NCBI GenBank assembly: GCA_039583875.1
Contig: CM077149.1
Coordinates: forward strand, 24,999,194-25,063,193
Origin: Platanthera guangdongensis
Lineage: Eukaryota; Streptophyta; Magnoliopsida; Asparagales; Orchidaceae
DNA: 64,000 bases
Reading direction: 5' to 3'
The position numbers and the translations under genes were made by a program. Positions 33,632 through 43,513 of the stretch are shown here, one piece after another (the first letter of the stretch is position 1; the number at the start of each line of letters is the position of its first letter). The notes beneath the pieces were generated by a model. That model saw only the letters and a list, made by a program, of their open reading frames with translations. It did not search any database and had not been told where the DNA came from.

Positions 33632-35284
33632 CAATCAGTGGCAGCTCTCTCTGCCAGGCTGTCCTCTTTCCTTACCCCTATAGCAGCACCCCCAGCAGTG
33701 TGCCTTGATGCACAGGTTTCTGCATCCAGGCAGGGGGAGATGCCCTATGAAGCCAGCTTCCAGGCTGCTGTTGCTGCTGCTGCTCCTCCTGCTGGTGTTT
33801 CTGATGCTGCTACTGCTACTGCTGCTGTGTCTGTTTCTGCTGCTGCTGCTATTCCTGTCATAGCACTAGACCTAAGGTCTCTGCTATCTACTTTTGATAC
33901 TGCTTACTTCAGCTGCCTCCCAGAGCCATATGCTGCCCAGCCCTCAGAAGATATGTCCAAGGCCCTAGTGCCCTTCTCTTGCTGTGACCCCAGAACCATT
34001 TCTGATTTTCTTCTGTCAGTGACTGCTACTTCTGATGTTCCTGCTGCTGCTGCTGCTGCTGCTGAAGACACTGCTGTGTCTACCTCTGAAGTTATATCTG
34101 CTGCTGAAGAAATTGTTTCTGATGAGCCTATTTCACAAGATTTTTTGATGACAGAGGCTGTTGATTGTGAGCCTGCTGTAGAAGTTGTTGGTTCTGAAGC
34201 TGCTGCTGCTGTCCTCATTTCTGAAGTAATTTCTGTTGTAACATCTGCTGCTCCAGTACCTATAGTTACATCTGTTGCTCCTCCTGCTTCTGTATCTTCT
34301 GCCCCATCAGCTGCTGTTAAACTAAAAGAGGATTTAATGAAAAGGATTGATGCCTTGTATGATGCACAAAGCTCTGAATCTGAGGATTATAACACTGCTT
34401 CTGATGACTCATCAGCCACAATTGCAAAGAAAAGAAAGGCAAGAAGTAAGGCCTTGAAGAGAGTTCCTCCTGCCAAAGTCAGAGATGACAATGATGTCCC
34501 TTACTATATCCTGCATAATTGCCCAATCTCTGAGCATTGGATGCAATTCTCTAAGAACCAGTTGAAGGCTATGAAAAAGAAGAGGAAATATGAAAAAGAT
34601 TCCACTCAGTTCAAGCACCCTCATCCTCCTCCACCACCTCCACCTGATGCAGGTGCAGGTGGCAGCTCTGCAAGATCAGGCCCTGCTAGAAGCCAGGCTC
34701 CCTACCAACCTCATGCAAGAACTTATCAAAGGGAAAGCCAGTCTAGGGGGTCTTACTCTAAAAGGGGAGGATATAGGGGAAACCAAAGAGAAACTCAGGT
34801 TTACTCTAAAGGACACTCCAGGCAGCATCCTTATTCTAGGGGAGGACATGTTCCATCAGACACATCTTCTGGTCCTTTTCCCTACAAGCTCAAAGATACA
34901 ATGACTGCCAGGACCCCTCAAGAAACTACTTCCAACAGGTATGAGCCACCTGTTCCATTTGAGGATCCTGAGAAAAATCCTATGGCTTGGACTGCAAGGA
35001 TGAAAGAACTGGCTGCTTTGGATCAGATAAAGAAAGCAAAAGAACAAGGGCTAGACACTTCCAACATATATACAATGTCAGAACAAAGGCAAAAAGAATT
35101 AGAGAGATATGCCTCCAGCAAATTTTTTGATGCAGACAGGTACATGGAGTTGCATCCAGCTGCAGTGGTTCCCAGGACATCAAAGCAAATCTATTTGGGT
35201 GCAGCTGATGATACCAGATCAAAACAACAAGCTTTAGATCCTAACAGAGAAATTAAAATGGTAAAAGGCAAAGAAAAGGAATAA
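33632..35284 (+). CDS. ORF3 of copia 1, C-terminal part after an in-frame TAA
   Basis: Same frame as the upstream part, open from 33632 to the TAA at 35282-35284. It has an Ala/Val/Ser-rich stretch with GCT runs (poly-Ala near 34044-34062), then a conserved block DVPYYILHNCPISEHWM, a basic KKKRKYEK stretch, a Gly/Arg/Ser/Tyr-rich region and a final domain with MAWTARMKELAAL and ADRYMELHPAAVVPR, found again in copia 2 (40128-40616). No membrane span is seen. The TAA is followed by CAA TCA, which fits the CAR-YYA context known to favour readthrough, but copia 2 has a sense codon (GTG) at this point. A simple nonsense mutation is more likely. Confidence 0.7.
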   Translation, partial: QSVAALSARLSSFLTPIAAPPAVCLDAQVSASRQGEMPYEASFQAAVAAAAPPAGVSDAATATAAVSVSAAAAIPVIALDLRSLLSTFDTAYFSCLPEPYAAQPSEDMSKALVPFSCCDPRTISDFLLSVTATSDVPAAAAAAAEDTAVSTSEVISAAEEIVSDEPISQDFLMTEAVDCEPAVEVVGSEAAAAVLISEVISVVTSAAPVPIVTSVAPPASVSSAPSAAVKLKEDLMKRIDALYDAQSSESEDYNTASDDSSATIAKKRKARSKALKRVPPAKVRDDNDVPYYILHNCPISEHWMQFSKNQLKAMKKKRKYEKDSTQFKHPHPPPPPPPDAGAGGSSARSGPARSQAPYQPHARTYQRESQSRGSYSKRGGYRGNQRETQVYSKGHSRQHPYSRGGHVPSDTSSGPFPYKLKDTMTARTPQETTSNRYEPPVPFEDPEKNPMAWTARMKELAALDQIKKAKEQGLDTSNIYTMSEQRQKELERYASSKFFDADRYMELHPAAVVPRTSKQIYLGAADDTRSKQQALDPNREIKMVKGKEKE

Positions 35285-35446
35285 CTCTGTAAGGTGATAA
35301 TTCTTGACTTCTGTGACTGCCTTCTGGATATCATGGTTATATATCTCTGAGATAGTTCTGTGATGTTTAGCTGTGTTGTTTTTATGTTTCTGTGACTGTA
35401 TTCTGTTGTTTGTTTTTCCTATGTCTGTAAATAGTTTTCCTAACCC

Positions 35447-35460
35447 AAATAGGGGGAGAT
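35447..35460 (+). other. Polypurine tract of copia 1
   Basis: AAATAGGGGGAGAT directly before the 3' LTR. Copia 2 has AAATAGGGTGAGAT in the same place (minus strand, 40103-40116). Confidence 0.85.
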
Positions 35461-36988
35461 TGTTGGAACACCCTATTACTAATTTGGGTCAGGATCACTA
35501 TATCTATAGGAATATGTGTTTTGACCTCCTGTATAGATTTTAGGTCAAAATAGAATTGAGTCTAAGGGTCAGTAGGCTAGGATTGGAAGCAGCTCTGAAG
35601 ACCCAAGTTTTTGTAGTGACTAAGTCCAAATCGTCGAGCTCAGCACGACGTTTCGTCGAACTCCGGTCGACGATCGTCTAGCTCAACTTTGGCAGATCGT
35701 CGAGCTCCATTCGACGATCGCTGAGCTCAAGCCTCATAAATATCGTCGAGCTCCATTCGACGATCGCTGAGCTCAGGTCGACGATTTTGACTCTGAACTG
35801 GATCCTTATCTCTGAGCTCAGTTCGACGATCTTTGAGCTCAGATCGACGATTTTCTGCTGCTTACATCTTTCATTTTCGCTGAGCTCAGCTCGACGATAG
35901 CAGAGCTCAGTTCGACGATTTCAGTTGACCTGTGGTATTCTAATTCAAAATCAGATAGAAGTTATTCTGCATTTAAGTCAGAAGATCTGCCAGCCGTTTT
36001 CATTTACTTCTGGAGCAAGTTTCAAGGGATTTTCTAAGGAACAAATCAATGGACTTTCCTTTAGAACATATTATACAATTAAGGCTGTAATTAATGCAGA
36101 CCAACGGCTATCTTTGACAGAGCTATTTTCCTATTGAGATTCAGAGAATAAAAGAGAGAATGTTTTTGAATCAAAATGAACACAGTTAAGAGAGATTGAC
36201 AAGAACAGGACACCCCTCAATATACAGAGACTCTGAAAAATATTCTGTCAACAAGAATTCAGAAGAACACTCATCAAGAGATCAAGCTTTCAAACATTCT
36301 TCAGATCTTTTCAGCTCTCAAGTGTTCAAGGCCAACATCATCTCAAGACTCCAGACACTCAACATTTCAGCTTGCTGAAATCATCATCTACTGGAGATCT
36401 ATTTTGAAGGCCTATCACCCTCAGCAAAGCTCATCTTCCTGAAGACTTCAAGGACTCAGGGGGAGCTTTGAAATCAATCCACATAGTCCTCTCAGTTGCT
36501 TGAGAAAGAGAAGACTGCCATAACTCTCTCACCCCCAATCTGTAAAGGGTTTTTCAAACTCCCTTCAAAAGTTTGAAGTTGGTTTTTGAGCACCTTGTCA
36601 AAAGCTCATTGGTGGCAAGACACCTGATCAAAAAATCTGTTTTGGTTTTTGAGCACCTTATCAAAAGCTCATTGGTGCCCAGGACACCTGATCAACTCAT
36701 CCTGCAGTGGATTCCTACCTAGGGTGGTAGAAGAGTGGATGTACCCAAGTTGGGGAACCACTATATTTCCTTGTGTCATCTGGTTCTGCATGTTTTCTTT
36801 TTGTTTCTGGCCTAGATTTTCTTGTGCTTAATATCTGCATAGCTTAGTTTTATTTCTGCTTTCCTGCTTACACTCATTACAACAATTGTTGTAAAGCTTT
36901 GCAAAAAGTTTTCTTTGTGTTCTCAAAAAGCACCATATACTCTATTCACCCCCCCTTTAGAGTATATCAGATCTAGTTTCCCCTTTCA
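35461..36988 (+). repeat. 3' LTR of copia 1
   Basis: 1528 bp. I compared it line by line with the 5' LTR and found substitutions equivalent to 5' LTR positions near 25116, 25290, 25373 and 25647, plus one substitution and one missing base in the C run. Two of the changes are CpG/TpG differences. Confidence 0.96.
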
Positions 36989-36993
36989 AGACC

Positions 36994-37842
36994 TTTGATA
37001 GCCCTGCCTCAGTTTTGAGGATGCCGAAATTTGAACTTATTCTGGGATGGCATTGTTGAATTGGCATTACGCAAGAATCGACTGCGCAGAGAAGCAGATT
37101 TAATTGAGTCATGGAGACACTGAAGTCTTCTTCCAAGGTATATGATTCGACCACACTTATTATTATCTTCAATTCAGGCCTTGAAAGCTGACATGAGTGG
37201 GGATGAAGTTTACCTGATATGTTTTGAATTGAAAAAGAGGATAATAGATATGAAGGATGTGCGAGTGTTGCGGGATTTTCCCGAGGTATTTCCTGAGAAA
37301 TTGTCAGGACTACCCCCACATAGAGAGGTGGATTTTCAAATTAAGCTAGTACTAGGTGCCAAGCACATATCCAGGACCCCTTATCATATGGCCCTGAAGG
37401 AACTCGCAGAGTTTAAAGTTCAGTTGCAAGAACTGGTCGAATCAGGAATTGTTCTCCCCAGATCATCACCTTGGGGAGACCCTCTTATGTTCGTTAAGAA
37501 GAAGGATGGAACCTTACGAATATGCACAGACTATCAGGAGCTCAATCGACTGACGATGCGAAACACTTATCTGCTACCTCAGATTGACGAGTTGTTCGAT
37601 CAATTGGTAGGAGTGCATTGGTTCTCCAAGTTGGATTTATGCACGGGGAATTACCAATTGAGGATACAAAGGAGGAGCATGTCAAACATCTGACCTTAGT
37701 GCTGAAGAAGCTAGAAGAGCATGCCTTGTTTGCCAAATTCAGCAAGTGCGAATTATGGCTCCAAGAAGTTGCATTATTGGGCCATATGATCAATAGGGCT
37801 GGACTAGCTGTACATCCGGCCAATGTGCGTGTCGTGAAGTAA
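36994..37842 (+). pseudogene. Protease end and RT of element B, catalytic loop deleted
   Basis: After the copia 1 target duplication, the protease end (FELILGWH) is followed by the RT frame 37142-37693: [69 protein letters not shown]. At about 37672 it jumps, with a frame change, directly to [20 protein letters not shown] and FAKFSKCELWLQ. The family segment between, which carries FGLTNAP and the YxDD box, is missing. RT is therefore inactive. Confidence 0.9.
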
Positions 37843-38125
37843 TGGTCAACCTTGAAGTCAGCGGCTGAGGTACGAAGTTTCCTTGGACTTGCCGGTTATT
37901 ATCTCAAGTTTGTAAAAGGCTTCTTAAAGATTTCCCTTCCTCTTACCACTCTGACAAAGAAAGGTGTCCTATACGGGTGGACACCCTAGTATGAAGTTGC
38001 ATTCCAAGAACTGAAGGATAGAATTATTGCTGCACCCATCCTAGCCCTTCCATCTGCGAAGGAAGGCTTTCAAGTCTACACTAACGCGCCATATCAAGGG
38101 ATGGGAGCAGTACTAATGGAGCACG
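37843..38125 (+). pseudogene. RT connection and N-terminal RNase H of element B, cut by copia 2
   Basis: After a stop near 37842, reading VRSFLGLAGYYLKFVKGF and APILALPSAKEGFQVYTNAP shows the RT connection and RNase H start. The first catalytic position reads YTNA instead of Y[ST]DA. A TAG interrupts near 37989. The frame is cut at 38125 by copia 2 and continues at 50760. Confidence 0.8.
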
Positions 38126-40102
38126 TGAAAGTGCAAGTTAGATCTGATATACTCTAGAGGGGGGGGGGGGTGAATAGAGTATGGTGCTTGATAAAAACGT
38201 TTTACAACTGTTGTTGTATACCTAAGTGAACAGGGAATCAAATAATATAAAGTAAACACAGCAACTAACTAATCACAGAGAAATCACAGATCACAGCCAG
38301 AAAACAAAAGAAAATAAGCAACCAGAAGACACAAGGAGCTATAGTGGTTCCCCAACCAATCTGGGTACATCCACTCTTCTACCACCCTAGGTAGGAATCC
38401 ACAGCAGGATGAGTTGATTAGGTGTCCTGGGCACCAATGGGTTTTGATCAGGTCCCCAAAAATCAAACCATCAAGTCTTTTGGAAGGAGACTTGCAACCA
38501 GAATAATTTTGGAGGGATTTAAAACCCTGTACAGGAACTGGAGAGAGGGTGATAGTGTCTTCTCTGTCAACAGTCAGAGAGAAGAATTGTGGATTGATGT
38601 AGCAGCTTTTGCTCCCCCTGAGATCTTGAATTGGTCAGGAATGCTGGAGCACTGCTTCAGGGTGATAGGCCTTCAATGACCTAGAATGCCTGGACCAGAA
38701 CTGCTTCAGGAACTTCTTTGACAGATTGTTTGATTGTTGTCCTTTGAATTTATCCTGTAAATAGAGAGAAGAAGACTCTTGATTGAATTTGGTTGTTCTT
38801 CTTCTTCTTCTTCAAAATTTCTCTGGTCAAGGCTGATTGCAGTGAAGAACTTTAGATTTTAGAATGTTTTGTTCTTCTACAATCTTTTGAGTATATTATG
38901 TACTGTAATTATTGAACTCTGCTTGATTCTATTCTCTATCTGTGTCTGTGTGTGTCCTCTTCCTGACTGAGGAATATTCAAACTTTTTCAATGTCGAGCA
39001 GTAATTACAGTCGGCCTTGGAACGAATCAGCAATCAATGACTTTCCTAAATGTCCCATGGAAAAAACGGCATATAATCGCCCATAGTCAATGCGCGTTCT
39101 AACAGTAACATTCCGAGAAGATCTGGCATTAAATGTTCAGGAATCAGCACCAAGAAACGGGACGAGAACCTTGAAGAAAACCTAATCTGGATTCGTCGAA
39201 CAAAGAACACAATTCGTCGAGCAGAACTTGTGTTCATCGAGCTGAGCTTGAGTTCGTCGAGCTGAGCTTGATTTCGTCGAGCTGAGCTTGAGTTCGTCGA
39301 GCTGAGCTTGATAGAGTTCGTCGACCAGACAATCTTCATTCATCTAACAGACATTCTTCATTCGTCGAGCTAAGAATCAAAATCGTCGACCTGAGAAAAG
39401 TTCTGGACTTAGACAAAATATCCTGCATCTGCTGAAATGCTGTGTCGACATAAATTTGTGTCGAAAGATTGATCTTGGTGTCGACACAAATCCTATAGTG
39501 TCGACATAAGCTAGTGTCGACTAAAATCCTGGTGTCAACACAACTGGTGTCGACTGAAATCCTGTTGTCGACACAAACTGTCTGGTGTCGACACAAACCC
39601 TAAGTGTCGACACAGATTCTCTGAGTCCAGAAAATGTCGAGTAGAGATTATCATTCGTCGACCTGAAAAGCTGACTTCGTCGACCTGAGAAGCTGTGAAC
39701 TTGAGGTCCAAGTTCATCGAGCTCAGAATATAGTTTGTCGACCGAAGCATGAAGCTGGACATCAAAAAATTTGAAGTTCTCCTGACTTTGGCTTGATGTA
39801 GAAACTGAATTTTTGTAGAACAGAGAACATAGATCGTCGAGCTCAGCACTAAGAATTATCTCACGATCGTCGAGCGCAAAACTCCTTTCATCGAGCTGAG
39901 TTCGACGAACGTCGAACTCATTTTACTTAGCCTTGAAAACTTGAGAGTCTGGAGTCTCTGAGGGTCTTGTTGAAAGCTGGTCCATCTGGAGTTGAGCCTA
40001 AGGACTTAACCTATACTCTAGGACACAAATTGACCCTGACTATACATGATGGGTCACATCCTAAGTCAGTGAACCTAGCCCAAATCAACTAGGGATCCAA
40101 CA
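38126..40102 (-). repeat. 3' LTR of copia 2
   Basis: 1977 bp; plus-strand ends TGAAAGTGC...GGATCCAACA. It contains two palindrome sets: half-sites of TTCGTCGA / TCGACGA at 39190-39420 and 39640-39920, and an array of GTGTCGACAC and variants at 39440-39615. A run of about 13 G lies near 38158-38170, mirroring the C run of copia 1. Confidence 0.95.
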
Positions 40103-40127
40103 ATCTCACCCTATTTGGGTGAGGTCA

Positions 40128-43093
40128 CTAATAGAGACTCAAGACAGAAAAACAAAGCAAGAAAAGAGATATATCTGGCAGAGAATTATAACACATGCAA
40201 CAGATATATATATACACAGCTTTGCTTAACAGATAGCACAGTTTAAAAACAAATAATAGACAGAAATTAAAACAATAAGAAAATAACTTCTTTGGCTTCT
40301 TCTGCTGAGGTTTGTCTTCTACTTTATTTTCTCCTGGCTTCTTGAAAATGATTTCTCTGTTAGGATTTTGAGCTTGAGCCACTGTCATGGTCATATCAGC
40401 TGCCCCAATAATTTTCAATGATGTAGCCCTGGGGACAACTGTTTCTGGATGAAGTTTCATATAGTCATCAACATTAAACCATTTGTGACCTTTGTCAAAT
40501 CTTTTCAGCTCTTCCTTTCTATACTTTGACATAGTTGAAAGACCAGAAATATCTTTTCCTTCTGCTTTGGCTTTATTTATCAAAGAAAGACCAATCAGCT
40601 CTTGGTACCTAGCCATTTTTGCAATATTAGCAGTCTCTGGATCTTCAAAAGGAATTGGAGGGGAGTCTGGCTTCTTTGGGCTTTCAGCTTAATGAGCATC
40701 AGAACTTTGTTGCTGCTGCCGCTGCTTATGTTAACTACCTGAGGAGGATGGCCTCTGCTGGCTGCTTCCAGAAGATCTGCCTAATTGTCTTTGATAAGTT
40801 TGCATTGGGGCAGATCTCTGGGAGCTAGAGCCACTGGCACCAGCTTCTGGAGCAGGAGGAGGATGAGGATCCTTCCTGTATCTGTGTACTGGAGGAGGGG
40901 AGTATCTCCTGCTTCTCTTTCTATCTTTATGCTGGTTTTTGGAGAGCCACATCCATGCTGGCATTCCCTTATATGTAGTCACATTGTGTAGAATATAATA
41001 GGGAGTGTCTGCATTGGGATTTGGCTTGGGAGGAGGAGCAGCCTTTCTCTTCTTTGCCAACAATCTCTTTTTCTTACTAGTTGCATCATCATCAGAATCA
41101 TCATCATCATCTTCTGACTCAGAACCTTGAGGGATGTCATAGAGAGCATCCAAAGCTTTTAAAGCTTTATCAGAAACAACAGCCTTTGTTGGAGGAGGGG
41201 CAGATGGTTCAGGAATAGGGGTATCGACAACAAAAGAAGAATTATTTGTATAAGATTCAGAAACACAAGAGACAGAGCTTTTAGCTACTGCCTTATTCTC
41301 TTCTTCAATGTCTGCCTGAATAAGCTCATCTAGAGTAGGCATTGGAGAGTCATCCATAATAATGTCTGGTGCTGAAACTTGCACTAGAGTATCTTCTGGA
41401 ATGAACTCTGGGCTGGAAGCTGAGAAGGAGGATGAAGCTGAGAGAGCAAAATTGTCACAGAGTTGCTTGGCAACTGCTGGACTGGCTGGAGTGGTATAAG
41501 GTACCATAGCCAAATAAGGCTTAGAGAAATCTGCTGGAGGGAATTTCATATGTACAGAGTCAAAACTTCTCAACAAAACTGGTAAATTCAATGTGGGATT
41601 TAAATAGAAATCACCAGCGGGAGTTATTTGAGCAACTGACTCATCCAGATCAATGTCAGTATCCATAAATTGAATTAACTCAGACATCTCAGCATCAAAG
41701 TCTATTAAAATAGGTGTATCCTTATCTGAATCTGCTAGAGAGTGAACTGTTATAACTGCTGCTGCTGCTGTATCTGCATCTGCTGCAACTTCTTCACAGA
41801 GCATCTCCCCCTACCTGGGTGCAGGAAGACCTGGAGCCAGGCCCCTAGATGAAGAGGGGGCAGCAGAGAGAAGAGAGATTTATCGGATAAGGAATTAATG
41901 GAGGTCACAAGAGGTGTAATGGCCTCTTGGATCAAAGATTTAATGAGTGGTGTGAGCAAAGGAATGAGGGTAGATGGATCAAATAGGGAAGGTGAAGGGG
42001 ATGGATTGGGAGGAGGAATAACAGATGGAGTGGGGGCATCTTGCATGATTGTATCTGCTGGTATAGTGTAAGATGGAATGGTGGATAAGTGTGGGTGAAG
42101 AGGAGACTGAGGAGGTGTAGGAATAGGAATGTCCTGAGGGGAATCTAGAGGAGTGGGTTGATGATCAACTTGCAAGGGGGAAGATGGAGGTGGAGATGGA
42201 ATGTTTGTCAGGTCAAGTGGTGGAGATGAAGGAGGGGTAGGTATATGAGGAGGCTTCTTTGGAGGAAGAAGTGCTGGAATAGATGGTTGAGATGGAAGAA
42301 CCTCTTCAACCGGGTGAGGAGCGGCCTTTACAGCCCTTGTGCTCTCAGAAGTTTGGAGGGAGGAGGAAGAAGCCTTTGAGGGCTTGGAGATGGTCCTCTC
42401 CCACCTGCCAAACAGAGCGCAAGTGAGGCTCTTGCTGGCGTTTATGGAGATGGTCGGGGAGACCATACACTCAGCAGCCTTCTCCTTGAGAAATATACCC
42501 AATATTCTGCCAAAGCAAACTTCCTTTTTGCTGTTCTTCTTCTTGATCAATTCAAAGAACACCTTACTCCAATCAACCTGTCGCTTATTCACTACTGCTC
42601 ATATTATCAGAAATTGGTGATGAGTAATATAGTCGTGAGTAGAGTGCTTGGCCATCAGAATCTTTCCCGTAATATCTGCCAGAAATTGGTAAGCGGTGGA
42701 TTATTGCTTTTTCAACAACTTATTAGGGTCGTTCCCAGAGAAACCCATTAGTTTCAGCATATCACTGAATTTCTCAGAATCCATTTCCAGATTATCTTCT
42801 CCATTAACTAATCCTAATATTTCAGTGAGAACTGCTGGAGAGAGGGAAACAGTAGTGTTCCCTATATTGCTGGTCAAAACATCTTCTTCTGAAACTGTAG
42901 ATGTATATACCCATTCTCGTATTTTCGTTTCATGAAGTTTGATGCGCCTGGTCATGAAGTCCTTTAAACTTAGTTCTTCCAGTAGTTCCAAGATGTAAAG
43001 GAAGATGGGTTCAGAGTGTTGAAACGACTCAAAGTCCATGTCAAATCCAGTGTCAAACTTCATTGCAACCAAAGCACGTGAGGGAATCGCCAT
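40128..43093 (-). pseudogene. ORF3 of copia 2, broken by frameshifts
   Basis: Homologous to copia 1 ORF3. ATG at 43093 (MAIPSRALVAMKFDTGFDMDF). The frame breaks near 42701, continues 42592-41830 (NASKSLTCALFGRWERTISK, then Pro/Ser-rich), shifts again near 41800 to 41804-40731 (DTPYYILHN, KRSRRYSP), and ends in 40616-40128 (ARYQELIGL, VDDYMKLHPETVVPR). The equivalent of the copia 1 in-frame stop is a sense codon here (GTG). The last fragment runs past the expected stop and gains a hydrophobic tail of about 45 residues, probably accidental because it is read from the 3' non-coding region. Confidence 0.85.
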
Positions 43094-43125
43094 TGATCTC
43101 CTGCAAGAAAAACACAGAGAGAAAT
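43094..43125 (-). promoter_or_regulatory. Splice-acceptor-like site before ORF3 of copia 2
   Basis: On the minus strand: TGTGTTTTTCTTGCAG|GAGATCA followed by ATGG of ORF3 (AG at 43102-43101). Same layout as copia 1 at 32270-32296 although the sequences differ, which argues for selection. No splicing data. Confidence 0.5.
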
Positions 43126-43513
43126 GACGATCAAGAGCAAGGGAACTGAAAGCGCGGGACGGAGGTCGAAGAAAACCTAGATATAAGATTTTCAGAATAT
43201 GAATCGACAGACTCCGTTCCACGAAAAAGAAAAATTCTTCGAACTGAGCTCGACAAAATAATTTATAGACAGATAATTCGTCGAACTCATCCAGAAGAAT
43301 CGAAAACAGTTCGTCGAACTCCGTTCGACGAAATGTCTTCTTGAAGCAAAGTTCGTCGATCGCTGGTCGACGAAAATTGTTCCCTCACAAAGAGAATTCG
43401 TCGATATCCGTTCGACGAGAATCTCTCAAACTTTCCCTAATTCGTCGAACTACGTTCGACGAACTCTGGGAAATTCGTCGAATGCAGACAGAAACTAGGT
43501 TAACTCTTCTTCA
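43126..43513 (-). other. Pol/ORF3 spacer of copia 2
   Basis: Non-coding, with five or more copies of TTCGTCGAACT...GTTCGACGA at 43220-43490, matching the palindrome-rich spacer of copia 1. Confidence 0.75.

Larger units (their letters stand above)
24902..36988 (+). mobile_element. Copia 1: young SIRE-type Ty1/copia element (12,087 bp)
   Basis: TG...CA LTRs of 1529 and 1528 bp, a tRNA-iMet PBS, gag, pol in the order protease-integrase-RT-RNase H (Ty1/copia), and a third ORF after pol. Long LTRs, a long gag with coiled coil, and an extra ORF downstream of pol fit the Sirevirus/Maximus lineage. The target duplication AGACC is at 24897-24901 and 36989-36993. By eye the LTRs differ by five substitutions and one C-run indel, so insertion was recent. 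Two nonsense changes are seen: gag codon 18 and one in ORF3. Confidence 0.95.

Noticed and set aside
40128..40280. Hydrophobic tail of the last copia 2 ORF3 fragment as an envelope membrane anchor
   Set aside because: It is read from the 3' non-coding region after loss of the stop present in copia 1; accidental extension is more likely.
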